Positions 8,808 to 16,845 of a stretch of 64,000 bases of DNA are shown here, piece after piece. The position numbers and the translations under genes are program-made. The DNA lies in NCBI GenBank assembly GCA_017415505.1, contig JAFQGG010000046.1, forward strand, positions 28,870 through 92,869. The letters run 5' to 3'. The DNA is from Clostridia bacterium. Its GTDB lineage: Bacteria; Bacillota; Clostridia; Christensenellales; Borkfalkiaceae. A model generated the notes under the pieces. It worked only from the letters and a program-made list of their open reading frames with translations. It made no database searches and was not told where the DNA came from. Each line of letters starts with the position of its first letter. Position 1 is the first letter of the stretch.

Positions 8808-9767
8808 TTACTTTTCCAAAATATCCGAAAATTCCGTTTCCGCAACGCCGAAACGACGGCAAAGTTTTCTTAAAATCTCAGCAAAATCGCCCGGCAGGTA
8901 TGCGTTGAAACGCATACGCTCCCCGTTTGCGGGGTGGTCGAGTTCCAACTGCCACGCGTGCAAAAGCTGACCGTTTGCAGGCAGTTTTTGTTTCTTAAAC
9001 CCGTATACGGGGTCGCCCGCGACGGGGTGTCCCATATGCTTGGCGTGCACGCGGATTTGGTGCGTTCTGCCCGTTTGCAAATCAAAACGGCACAGCGTAA
9101 ACTCGTTCCCAAAACGCGCGCGTACCGTAAAGTCGGTGACGGCGAGTTTTCCCCTGCCGTCCTCCAAAACCGCCATTTTTAATCTATCCGTCGGGTGTCT
9201 ACCGATATCCGTCACGATACGCCCGCTATCCTCTTTCACGCACCCTTCCAACAAGGCGAAGTAGGTACGCTTACAGGTCTTTTCCGCAATTTGTTTGGCG
9301 AGCGAGGCGTGCGCCTTATCGTTTTTCGCAACGACGAGCAAACCCGTCGTGTCCTTATCGATTCTATGCACGATCCCCGGGCGCAAAACCCCGCCCACAC
9401 CGCTCAAAGAATCGAGTGCGAACAAAAGCGCGTTGACGAGCGTGCCCCGCTCGTTGCCGTTCCCCACGTGCACCGTCATGCCCTTGGGTTTATTCACGAC
9501 GGCAAGGTCGGCGTCTTGGTATACGATTTCAATGGGGATATCTTCCGCCTGCACGGTATACGCGGTCGCTTCGGGCACGACGAGCGTGACCGTATCCCCC
9601 GCCTTAATATCCGCGCCCGCTTTCGTGACGGGCGCGCCGTTGACGAAGGCGTTCCCTTCTTCGATAAGCTTTTTGATACGCGAGCGGGTAATATCCTCCG
9701 TTTGTTCGCTCAAAAAGGAATCCAAACGCTTATAACCCGTTTCCGCGACGAACAAATACTTATCCAT
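8808..9767 (-). CDS. RluA/RluD-family RNA pseudouridine synthase
   Basis: 319 residues. An N-terminal S4 RNA-binding domain (about 13-75, RSRIKKLIEEGNAFVNG) precedes the pseudouridine synthase fold with the catalytic motif HRIDKDTTGLLVVAKND and RTHQIRVHAKHMGHPV. Family members isomerise uridines in 23S rRNA or tRNA; the target here cannot be decided from sequence. Its start overlaps the lspA stop by 8 bp, an lspA-rluD arrangement typical of Bacillota. Confidence 0.93.
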   Translation of the reverse strand: MDKYLFVAETGYKRLDSFLSEQTEDITRSRIKKLIEEGNAFVNGAPVTKAGADIKAGDTVTLVVPEATAYTVQAEDIPIEIVYQDADLAVVNKPKGMTVHVGNGNERGTLVNALLFALDSLSGVGGVLRPGIVHRIDKDTTGLLVVAKNDKAHASLAKQIAEKTCKRTYFALLEGCVKEDSGRIVTDIGRHPTDRLKMAVLEDGRGKLAVTDFTVRARFGNEFTLCRFDLQTGRTHQIRVHAKHMGHPVAGDPVYGFKKQKLPANGQLLHAWQLELDHPANGERMRFNAYLPGDFAEILRKLCRRFGVAETEFSDILEK

Positions 9768-10410
9768 TCTTTTTCGATTCCTTTTCCGCCTTCTTTTTCT
9801 CCGCTTCCTCTTCCGCTTCTTTTGCCAGCGCCTTATACTTCTTCCCTACGGGGAACAGCGCGTCTTTATCGAAAAAGAGCAGGGAGAGCACGAGCATAAC
9901 CGCGCCCGTGCAAATAAAGAAATCGGCAAAGTTACACACGGCAAACCCGAAACGGCTCAAATCGACCATATCGCGTACGCCGTACGCGCCGTTCGTTTCC
10001 CAAACGCGGTAGTACACGCGGTCGATCAAGTTTCCCACGCCTCCGCTAACCACGAATACGAGCGCCGTTTTCAACCAACTGCGACGCCTGTCGATCTTGA
10101 AATACAAAACCGCGAGTGCCGTCATCATCACCGCCGTCGCCACGATTACGGCAATTTTTACCCAAGTAGGCGAGCCTGCACCTAAGCCGTACGATATACC
10201 GCGGTTATAGGTAATGCGAAGCTTCAACCACCCCGGGATCAACACGATTTCCGTTGGCGCGCCCTCGGCGGAAAAATACGCGTCCGCTACGAACTTCGTC
10301 GCCATGTCGATAAATACGAGGATAAGAAACAGCCATACCCCCCAAAGGCGCGAACCTTTCATGGAATACCTGCCCCCGTCCTTTTCCGTTTTCAAGGCAG
10401 TCTTGCTCAT
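9760..10410 (-). CDS. lspA: lipoprotein signal peptidase (signal peptidase II)
   Basis: 216 residues with four membrane helices. The catalytic aspartates are visible in GGVGNLIDRV and NFADFF, and NRGISYG precedes them. It cleaves signal peptides of lipoproteins after Lgt has added diacylglycerol, and lgt is in the same operon. A Lys/Glu-rich C-terminal tail of about 30 residues and an N-terminal extension of about 20 residues are longer than usual. The extension contains the recurrent decamer discussed in the findings. The start overlaps the pncB stop (ATGA). Confidence 0.93.
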   Translation of the reverse strand: MSKTALKTEKDGGRYSMKGSRLWGVWLFLILVFIDMATKFVADAYFSAEGAPTEIVLIPGWLKLRITYNRGISYGLGAGSPTWVKIAVIVATAVMMTALAVLYFKIDRRRSWLKTALVFVVSGGVGNLIDRVYYRVWETNGAYGVRDMVDLSRFGFAVCNFADFFICTGAVMLVLSLLFFDKDALFPVGKKYKALAKEAEEEAEKKKAEKESKKNG

Positions 10411-11864
10411 TTCTCGCCCCCCTTCTTTGTATTCCCGCGAATCTCGTCGATCATGCTCGTTTTAAGTTTATGCAACGCGTTGGATAAGTCCACCTTATAG
10501 ACCTGTGGCATATCCAAACGGAGATATTCTTCCCAGAATTTCGCCTTTTGCGCCTTGGAAAATTCGCGAATCTCCGTCAAGGCGGGGAACTCGTAAACGA
10601 GTTTTCCGTCTTTCACGATCGTGTATTGCAATTCTTCCGCGCGGAAGTTTTCAACTTCGTGTTTCTTCCAAGTTTCTACGGGGTGGAAAATCGTCAACGG
10701 CTCGTTTTCGTCCACCGTTTCCTCGCGCAAGGTAATTAAGTCGGCAATCGCCATACCGTTTTCTTTATCGTACAAACGATAGAGTTTCTTGAACGAGGGG
10801 TTGGTGATTTTCGCCGTATTGTCCGAAAGCTTAATCTTGGGCGTAATACTGCCGTCCTTGCCGATAATCGCCGACATTTTATAAACGCCCCCGAGCGCGG
10901 GAAGATCCTCCGAGGTAATCAATCTCGTACCTACCCCCCAAGAATCGATTTTCGCGCCCTGTTGTAAAAGCGAGCTAATGGAACGCTCGTCCAAATCCCC
11001 CGAAACGCAAATGATCGCGTCGGGGAAACCCGCCTCGTCCATCATTTTGCGTGCCTTTTTGGAAAGGTACGCCAAGTCCCCGCTGTCGAGTCGAATCCCC
11101 TTGGGTTTATGCCCCTTCGCTTGCAATTCCTTGAACACGCGAATGGCGTTGGGAACACCGCTACGCAAAGTGTCGTAGGTGTCTACGAGCAACAAACAGT
11201 TGTCGGGATACGCGTCCGCGTACGCGCGGAAAGCTTCGTATTCGGTGGGGTAGCCCATGACCCAGCTATGCGCCATCGTACCCGCTACGGGGATATCAAA
11301 CATTTCTCCCGCAATGACGTTGGAAGTGGACGCGCAACCGCCGATAACCGCCGCGCGCGCACCGCTAATACCCGCGTCAGGACCTTGCGCACGGCGCAAG
11401 CCGAACTCCATAACCACGCCTTTTCCGCCCGTAGCACGGCAAATTTTCGAAGACTTCGTCGCGATCAAGGTTTGGTGATTGATAATGTTGAGGAGCGCCG
11501 TTTCCGCAAACTGCGCTTGAATGAGCGGAGCTTTTACCGTGAGAATGGGTTCGCCGGGGAATACGGGTTCGCCCTCGCGCACCGCGTACACGTCGCCCGT
11601 AAAGCGCATATTTTTGATATACTCGATAAAGTCCTCGCTAAAAAGGTGCAACGAGCGCAAATATTCGACGTCTTCGTCGTCCAAATGCCAATGGAGAAGA
11701 TAATCCATCGCTTGTTCAAGTCCCGCGAAAACGGAATAGGTAATGAGCGCGTTTTTACGGAAGAATAAATCGAATACCACTTCTTCCTCGTGCTTGTTTT
11801 GACGGTAAAAACCGTAGCCCATCGTCAATTGATAAAGATCGGTCAAAAGAGTTAAATTACGCAT
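10407..11864 (-). CDS. pncB: nicotinate phosphoribosyltransferase
   Basis: 485 residues, starting MRNLTLLTDLYQLTMGYG, the normal N-terminus of the family. I chose ATG 11864 over an upstream in-frame start that would add 31 Lys/Arg-rich residues overlapping lgt. Motifs include FGLRRAQGPDAG, GGCASTSNV and GIRLDSGDLAYLSKKAR. It converts nicotinate, PRPP and ATP to nicotinate mononucleotide in NAD salvage. Its start overlaps the lgt stop by 8 bp. Confidence 0.95.
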   Translation of the reverse strand: MRNLTLLTDLYQLTMGYGFYRQNKHEEEVVFDLFFRKNALITYSVFAGLEQAMDYLLHWHLDDEDVEYLRSLHLFSEDFIEYIKNMRFTGDVYAVREGEPVFPGEPILTVKAPLIQAQFAETALLNIINHQTLIATKSSKICRATGGKGVVMEFGLRRAQGPDAGISGARAAVIGGCASTSNVIAGEMFDIPVAGTMAHSWVMGYPTEYEAFRAYADAYPDNCLLLVDTYDTLRSGVPNAIRVFKELQAKGHKPKGIRLDSGDLAYLSKKARKMMDEAGFPDAIICVSGDLDERSISSLLQQGAKIDSWGVGTRLITSEDLPALGGVYKMSAIIGKDGSITPKIKLSDNTAKITNPSFKKLYRLYDKENGMAIADLITLREETVDENEPLTIFHPVETWKKHEVENFRAEELQYTIVKDGKLVYEFPALTEIREFSKAQKAKFWEEYLRLDMPQVYKVDLSNALHKLKTSMIDEIRGNTKKGGEK

Positions 11865-12870
11865 CTTCGTCCTCCTTGCTATCCTCTTTTGCACGGCGTT
11901 TTTCTTCCGCAAGCCGTGCTTTTTCTTCCGCCAGCTCTTCCGCCGTCGGTTTTTCATGATATTTTTCGGGATAAATTTTGCACATCATATTCACCTTCGT
12001 GCGGTAAGGGATTTCCCGTTTGTCGTCCCCGATATATTCGGCGATCCCGTACGGTTCTCCACGCACCGAGCCAATCCACGCCCCCTCTTTCTTCTTATTG
12101 AGAAGGAGCAAAATTACGAGCAAAATCACACCGCCGATCAACAGCGCGAGCGAGGTAACGAACGACCATTGCACTTTATCACCCAAAATGTACACGGGAT
12201 CACGGAGCGGTTCCATAATCGAACGGACGAGTCCGTACGAAATGAAATAGCAAGCGGTGTTTACGCCGTTGGGCTTGTTGGGATTCTTCCAAGCGTTGAT
12301 AAACAGCAAAGTCGCTATAAGCAAATTTGCCATACTTTCGTAGAAGAAGAACGCGTAGTGCCATTCCTGCACTTTATCAATGTACACCGCAAACGGAAAC
12401 CATTGGAGCGATTCGTTGGTAACGAGTCCGCCGTATACCTCTTGGTTGGCAAAGTTGCCCCATCTACCGATTGCCTGCGCGAGCAAAAGCCCTACGACGA
12501 TACAGTCGCCCACGCGGAAAAAGTTCACCTTTTTCACGATACACACCACCGCAACGCTCACCACGCCACCAAGGATTCCGCCCATGATCGAAAGTCCGCC
12601 TTGGCGAATGGATTCGAACGAGAACCACTCGGAAATAGGCAAGCCGTCCGTGATACAGTAAAACAAACGGGTGGTAATGATCGCCACGGGCAAACAAATG
12701 CAAAAAAAGGTCAAGAACAAGTCTGCGGACATATTTCTGCGCTTAAACAGGAGGGAAATCACGAAAAACGCCGCGATCATACCGCACACGATAATGATTG
12801 CGTAGGCGTAAATCTTGAACCCGAAAATGCTGATATGCGGGTTGTCCGCCAAAAGGTTGTTTACAAACAT
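11857..12870 (-). CDS. lgt: prolipoprotein diacylglyceryl transferase
   Basis: 337 residues, multi-pass membrane enzyme that attaches diacylglycerol to lipobox cysteines. Signature segments are GGLSIMGGILGG, IGRWGNFANQEVYGG and GLVRSIMEPLRD. The C-terminal 60-70 residues form a hydrophilic, Glu/Lys-rich tail absent from shorter homologues. First gene of the leftward operon through der, with its own promoter at 12907-12935 and SD AAGGAG before ATG 12870. Pairing with lspA gives both lipoprotein-maturation steps in one transcript. Confidence 0.95.
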   Translation of the reverse strand: MFVNNLLADNPHISIFGFKIYAYAIIIVCGMIAAFFVISLLFKRRNMSADLFLTFFCICLPVAIITTRLFYCITDGLPISEWFSFESIRQGGLSIMGGILGGVVSVAVVCIVKKVNFFRVGDCIVVGLLLAQAIGRWGNFANQEVYGGLVTNESLQWFPFAVYIDKVQEWHYAFFFYESMANLLIATLLFINAWKNPNKPNGVNTACYFISYGLVRSIMEPLRDPVYILGDKVQWSFVTSLALLIGGVILLVILLLLNKKKEGAWIGSVRGEPYGIAEYIGDDKREIPYRTKVNMMCKIYPEKYHEKPTAEELAEEKARLAEEKRRAKEDSKEDEDA

Positions 12871-12906
12871 ACTCTTTTCTCCTTATTATAATGAAATATC
12901 GCTACT

Positions 12907-12935
12907 ATTATAGCACAATTAAAAAAAATCGTCAA
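12907..12935 (-). promoter_or_regulatory. promoter of the lgt-der operon
   Basis: TTGACG, 17 nt, TATAAT on the minus strand. The -35 hexamer lies in one arm of the terminator hairpin that ends the upstream folate-transporter transcript. Confidence 0.75.
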
Positions 12936-12954
12936 GGAGTAGCGACGATTTTTT
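12921..12954 (-). terminator. intrinsic terminator of the folT-like gene
   Basis: On the minus strand AATCGTC pairs with GACGATT across a 10-nt loop, followed by a run of T. It begins about 16 bp past the stop at 12970. Confidence 0.75.
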
Positions 12955-12969
12955 GAATATTTCACAATT

Positions 12970-13590
12970 TTATCTTATGCACAATTTTAGAGGTCGAATC
13001 CGCACGAGCGTCGGTACGAGCAAAAACAGCAACGCGTAGTTGACGATACTGTTCCAAATTTGCCCTTGCACGAATAAACGCGTGGTAAGATAGGTAAAAT
13101 ACGGCACACCCTTGGCATACAACAGCCAAAACGCCGTGGTGTTGATCGCCACCGTACAAACGAGAAAGGAAAGCAAGGAAACGATCGCCAATTTCACCTG
13201 CAAACCGCCCTTAAAGCGAAACGGGATTCCGTTGACCACCAGCCCCGCGATCGTTGCCGTTACCCCCATGGCAATCCCTATCCAAGGCAAGTACGCGTAC
13301 CCCGAAGAATGGTACAAAAAGCCCACGAGATCCCCCAAAAAACAGGCGACGAACCCAAACAGCGGTCCGATCACGATTCCCGCCAACGCGGAAACGACGA
13401 TGGTAAAGGAAAACTGCGTTTCCGCGAATTTGATTTCGAAAAACATATTCGCCACCACGACGATTGCCGTAACGAGCGCGATATACGCGATCTTGTGGCT
13501 CTTGTTCTTATCCACGAGCGTTTCGGATAAAAGCAAGCGTTTCCAAAAGCTATGCGACGGTTCTTTCTTCGTCTTCGTTTGTTCTTCCAT
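12970..13590 (-). CDS. folT: ECF transporter S component, folate family (FolT-like)
   Basis: 206 residues with about six membrane segments. The pattern after the first helix (FSFTIVVSALAGIVIGPLFG, GDLVGFLYHSSGYAYLPW) is that of ECF substrate-binding components of the folate group. The S component captures the vitamin and works with the shared EcfT-EcfA-EcfA' module, which is not in this window. The assignment to folate rests mainly on the tetrahydrofolate riboswitch directly upstream. The SD AAGGAGGT precedes ATG 13590 and can pair with upstream ACCTC. Confidence 0.82.
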   Translation of the reverse strand: MEEQTKTKKEPSHSFWKRLLLSETLVDKNKSHKIAYIALVTAIVVVANMFFEIKFAETQFSFTIVVSALAGIVIGPLFGFVACFLGDLVGFLYHSSGYAYLPWIGIAMGVTATIAGLVVNGIPFRFKGGLQVKLAIVSLLSFLVCTVAINTTAFWLLYAKGVPYFTYLTTRLFVQGQIWNSIVNYALLFLLVPTLVRIRPLKLCIR

Positions 13591-13620
13591 AAAAATAAAA
13601 ACCTCCTTTTTTCAAGAGGT
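13591..13620 (-). promoter_or_regulatory. SD-sequestering hairpin, expression platform of the THF riboswitch
   Basis: ACCTC and GAGGT flank TTGAAAAAAG, so the Shine-Dalgarno AGGAGG can be masked in a short hairpin. This suggests translational control; no T-run follows. Confidence 0.6.
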
Positions 13621-13654
13621 CCGCAGGGGTGAGAAACGGCGGTAAATCCATACC

Positions 13655-13778
13655 TGCCCCGTTCCTTTGTTCGAAGCGGACGCGCCCCGACACCGCAGAA
13701 ACGGGGAGATTCCCCTTTCTTTCGTTCACCGACAACGTCCCGTTCGGTGACACTTTACGCGTCGAAGCTACTCAACGG
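13655..13778 (-). promoter_or_regulatory. tetrahydrofolate (THF, folE-type) riboswitch aptamer
   Basis: Read on the minus strand, the leader contains GAGTAG, then GCGTAAAGTG, GAACGGGACGTTG, GAACGAAAG, GCGGTG and GTCCGC, in the order of the THF aptamer. CCGTT at the 5' end pairs with AACGG at the 3' end to close P1. It lies between a strong promoter and a folate-type ECF gene. Tetrahydrofolate binding is expected to reduce expression. Confidence 0.85.
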
Positions 13779-13782
13779 TTTT

Positions 13783-13811
13783 ATTATATACCCGTCGCAA
13801 AAAAAAAGCAA
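13783..13811 (-). promoter_or_regulatory. promoter of the THF riboswitch transcript
   Basis: TTGCTT, 17 nt, TATAAT, with a start expected near 13776 at the first base pair of the aptamer. Confidence 0.8.
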
Positions 13812-13864
13812 GTGTTTGAAGGGCGTTTTCGTATATTTTTTTTCTTTTTTAGCAAACTTATTTT

Positions 13865-14551
13865 ATGGGACTCATTTTTATCCGCACCGTCATCGTTTTT
13901 ATCGCCACGCTTATCGTTATGCGGTTGATGGGAAAACGGCAAATCGGGGAAATGCAACCTTACGAGCTCGTGATCACGCTCATTATTGCCGACCTTGCCT
14001 GTATTCCCATGGCGGACAACTCCATACCGCTTTTATACGGGCTTATCGCCATACTCACCGTCTATTTCCTGCACCAAATTATATGCGTTTTGGATTTGAA
14101 TTTCCCCGCCGCGAAAACGGTGGTGAGCGGTTCGCCGAGTATCGTACTCAATAAAAACGGGATAGACGATACGCAACTGAAAAAGAACAACCTCGACGTT
14201 TCCGACCTTATCGAAAGCTTGCGCGTCGAGGGGTATTTTTCCCTCGACGCGGTGGATTACGCACTCTACGAGGCGGAAGGCACTTTTTCCGCGCTCCCCA
14301 AGCCCAACTATCAAGACCTGCAAAAATCCCTGCCGATTATCATTTTCGACGAGGGAAAGGCGGACGAAAAAAATATCCGACGCACGGAACGCCCGCTAAA
14401 ATATTTCACGGATATATTGAAAGAACACGGGTGCAAGGATATCAAAAAAGTATTGGTAATGACGGTGGACGGGAACGGAAAGATTTATATGCAAATCAAA
14501 GGGCAAAAATATAGGGTTGTGGATAAAAAATGGGAAAAAACTTTATGGTAG
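13865..14551 (+). CDS. DUF421 membrane protein (YetF family)
   Basis: 228 residues. Two to three N-terminal membrane segments carry the family motif RLMGKRQIGEMQPYELVITL, followed by a cytosolic alpha/beta domain with LDAVDYALYEAEGTFSALPK. Function is unknown; relatives are linked to spore coat or stress in Bacillus. It is followed after 10 bp by a DUF4363 gene, the usual partner in Clostridia. No good SD precedes ATG 13865, and the start is chosen because the hydrophobic segment begins there. Confidence 0.88.
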   Translation: MGLIFIRTVIVFIATLIVMRLMGKRQIGEMQPYELVITLIIADLACIPMADNSIPLLYGLIAILTVYFLHQIICVLDLNFPAAKTVVSGSPSIVLNKNGIDDTQLKKNNLDVSDLIESLRVEGYFSLDAVDYALYEAEGTFSALPKPNYQDLQKSLPIIIFDEGKADEKNIRRTERPLKYFTDILKEHGCKDIKKVLVMTVDGNGKIYMQIKGQKYRVVDKKWEKTLW

Positions 14552-14561
14552 GTGAAAATAT

Positions 14562-14939
14562 ATGATTCGTACGATCGTGAGTATTTTCGTTTCGCTCGCT
14601 TTGATTATCGGTGTCGCCGTCTTTGAAAATCTTCATATTCGGCAAACTTTCGAACTGTTTAGCCAAGCCTTGGAATCCCTATACGAAAAGACGGAATCGG
14701 GCACGGTTACGCACGAGGACGGCGTCGCCGTGGAAACTTTTTGGGAAAAGCGCAAGCGCACGCTCCATATTTGGTTGCCCCATACGGCGATTTTGGAAAT
14801 CGATTACCAACTCTACGAAGCCGTCGGGTATTTATACGTGCAAGACTTCGAAAGCGCCATGCCGAAAATTGAAATTTTGCAAGGTATGTGCGAAAATATC
14901 CCCCAATCCTACCGTTTTAGCCTAGAAAATATCCTCTAA
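14562..14939 (+). CDS. DUF4363 family protein
   Basis: 125 residues with a single N-terminal membrane anchor (IRTIVSIFVSLALIIGVAVF) and an extracytoplasmic helical region containing the family-like FWEKRKRTLHIWLPH and EIDYQLYEAVGYL. Function unknown. The pairing with the DUF421 gene 10 bp upstream suggests a joint membrane complex. A 44-bp palindrome follows 16 bp past its stop. Confidence 0.75.
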   Translation: MIRTIVSIFVSLALIIGVAVFENLHIRQTFELFSQALESLYEKTESGTVTHEDGVAVETFWEKRKRTLHIWLPHTAILEIDYQLYEAVGYLYVQDFESAMPKIEILQGMCENIPQSYRFSLENIL

Positions 14940-14955
14940 TTCGCCTTTCAATTAT

Positions 14956-14999
14956 ATATGAACGTATGAACATATGTACATATGTTCATACGTTCATAT
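14956..14999. repeat. 44-bp perfect palindrome, member 1 of the ATGAACATATGTACATATGT family
   Basis: Perfectly self-complementary about the centre 14977/14978, with a variable arm segment GAACGTATG. Members 2-4 are at 40480, 40705 and 58025. Confidence 0.85.
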
Positions 15000-15034
15000 G
15001 TTTTTATGAAATTTTACGAGGCTTTTCTATAAAA

Positions 15035-15061
15035 TTACGGGCAGGGAAACCCTGCCCGTAA
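15035..15061. terminator. bidirectional terminator between convergent genes
   Basis: TTACGGGCAGGG pairs with CCCTGCCCGTAA across a 3-nt loop. It lies between the DUF4363 gene and the leftward 117-residue gene. Confidence 0.6.
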
Positions 15062-15091
15062 GCTACTTATTCTCGTACACGGTACGCCCGT

Positions 15092-15445
15092 TTACGCAAG
15101 ACCGTACGCGATTACGATACGCACGTTCGCGTCGAAAATATTATGCAAAAACTTGCGCACCGCTTCGCTCGTCGTTTTATCCACGAACGCTTTTTCGTTC
15201 GTTTTGATCATGACTACGACGGCGTTGAAGTTTTGATAAATAATTTGCATATCCTCGTCGATCGCCGTGAACGCTTCCTCTTTCGAACCGTGTTGAATGG
15301 AATACATTTCCTCCACCGTACCGTTCATCTCGATAAGAAGCTCTGCGTCGCCCGTTTTGAGCACTTGCACCGTTTGTCTATTGAGATCCGCCAAAAGCTC
15401 GATAAAGCGTTGCAGTTTTTTATTTCCTTCTAAATCCGTCGCCAT
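15092..15445 (-). CDS. small helical protein of unknown function
   Basis: 117 residues, soluble and predicted largely alpha-helical, with no motif I recognise. Its ATG overlaps the stop of the UDPGP gene by one base (TAATG), so it is translationally coupled to that enzyme. Heptad-like stretches (LQRFIELLADLNRQTVQVLK) suggest a short coiled coil. A role tied to the nucleotidyltransferase is only inferred from coupling. Confidence 0.6.
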   Translation of the reverse strand: MATDLEGNKKLQRFIELLADLNRQTVQVLKTGDAELLIEMNGTVEEMYSIQHGSKEEAFTAIDEDMQIIYQNFNAVVVMIKTNEKAFVDKTTSEAVRKFLHNIFDANVRIVIAYGLA

Positions 15446-16674
15446 TAAAGTTCCACTCCGTTCAATTTCAAAAGCTCTCTTGCGGATTCCACGCTATCCA
15501 CGCCCGTCTTATTTTTAATGGGCGCAAATTCCTTTTCGCGCACGACCTCGAACGGCAACACGCTACCCATGGGTTTGATAAGATCGACGGCGAGCGTTTC
15601 GAATTTCTTACCGTTTTCCTTGTCGGGCTTTCTCGTAACGCCGTCTTCGCAAAGGCACTCGATTTTCTTTTCTACGATATGCACGGGAATCTTATTATTT
15701 ACGATTTCTTCCAATTTGGAAAGACGGAACAAGTAGTTCATAATCGCGCCGTACAAATATGCGAGATCGCCGTTTTCGTCCTTTTGATTCGCCATTTCGT
15801 CGGTGAGTTCGTAGTACTCGATAATATCGGGCTTATCGCCGTCCATGCAAAGCACGCCCACCTTTTCGTAGGGGTTCGTCTTACAAATAACCTTTGCCCC
15901 GCAGTTGACACCACTATCGATCGTCGCGCCCACGAAAACGGGGTCGGCGATGCGTTGCAATACGTTATCCACCGCGTAGATATTCAACCACTCCACGCCC
16001 TTAGCGTTCAAATCGTCCACGAGCCCCGCGCGCTTCATAGACCCGAACCAACCGCCGTTGCCGTTGGGAGAAAGCGCGGGCGTATCCTTCTTTTCAAGGA
16101 AAATTTTACCGTTGAAATCGACGGCGGGCGCCATGTCTTGCTTGAAGAATTTCACTTCGCTCTCGTCGTAGCCGAAATAGCCGTGTTCCTTCCAAAACGC
16201 CGTCGTTTGCGCGTGGTTTTTATCGCTCGTCATGATATAAAGCGGTACGCGAACACCGCACTTTTCGTTGACTTCCGCCAAGTTTTTCATTTGTTGTTCG
16301 AAGATATAAAGCGGTTTCGTAACGCCGATATCGTACGCGCCTTTCGGGCCGTCCACGCCCAAACGCGTACCCATACCGCCCGCGAGAAGCACCGCGGCGA
16401 CCTTGCCCGCGCGAATCGCTTCCACACCGATTTTTTCAAACTCCGCTTTTCTCTTCTCGATTGCGGGAAGGCGAAGTCCCGAAATGGGTTTTATATCCCT
16501 GCCTTTACCGCTCATGTCCACGGGGTTTTTAAGCGCGTCCTCAAAATCCCAACTAATATTTTCTATCGCTTCGAGAAGGTTGGCTTTGCCCGCCTCGTCA
16601 AGTTCGTCGTAGTAACGAAGAAGTTGCGCTTGTCCTTTACTTTCCAACAACGCTTTTGCCTGTTCGTAAGTCAT
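15445..16674 (-). CDS. UDPGP-family nucleotidyltransferase (UDP-N-acetylglucosamine pyrophosphorylase-like)
   Basis: 409 residues with the eukaryotic-type signature LLAGGMGTRLGVDGPKGAYD near residue 95 and ALSPNGNGGWF near 195, as in UAP1/AGX and plant-type UDP-sugar pyrophosphorylases rather than GalU or GlmU. The reaction is UTP plus sugar-1-phosphate to UDP-sugar; whether GlcNAc-1-P or Glc-1-P is used cannot be told. SD GAGGT precedes ATG 16674 and a promoter lies at 16706-16734. Confidence 0.88.
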   Translation of the reverse strand: MTYEQAKALLESKGQAQLLRYYDELDEAGKANLLEAIENISWDFEDALKNPVDMSGKGRDIKPISGLRLPAIEKRKAEFEKIGVEAIRAGKVAAVLLAGGMGTRLGVDGPKGAYDIGVTKPLYIFEQQMKNLAEVNEKCGVRVPLYIMTSDKNHAQTTAFWKEHGYFGYDESEVKFFKQDMAPAVDFNGKIFLEKKDTPALSPNGNGGWFGSMKRAGLVDDLNAKGVEWLNIYAVDNVLQRIADPVFVGATIDSGVNCGAKVICKTNPYEKVGVLCMDGDKPDIIEYYELTDEMANQKDENGDLAYLYGAIMNYLFRLSKLEEIVNNKIPVHIVEKKIECLCEDGVTRKPDKENGKKFETLAVDLIKPMGSVLPFEVVREKEFAPIKNKTGVDSVESARELLKLNGVEL

Positions 16675-16705
16675 ACTTTTACCTCACAAAAAAATTCTTT
16701 ATATA

Positions 16706-16734
16706 ATTGTAACAAATTACGCCGAAGAAATCAA
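16706..16734 (-). promoter_or_regulatory. promoter of the UDPGP gene
   Basis: TTGATT, 17 nt, TACAAT on the minus strand, about 30 bp upstream of ATG 16674. Confidence 0.65.
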
Positions 16735-16810
16735 GTTTTTGAACGAATTTTTTCGTGAAAATCTTTACTTTTTTTATGGGATTCTTTCGCTTTGCTCCGC
16801 CACGATTCCC

Positions 16811-16839
16811 TTTACAAATCCGCGCCCGTATGCTATAAT
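16811..16839 (+). promoter_or_regulatory. promoter directly at the start of the small HIRAN-like gene
   Basis: TTTACA, 17 nt, TATAAT. The expected transcription start coincides with ATG 16846. Confidence 0.7.
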
Positions 16840-16845
16840 GGATAT

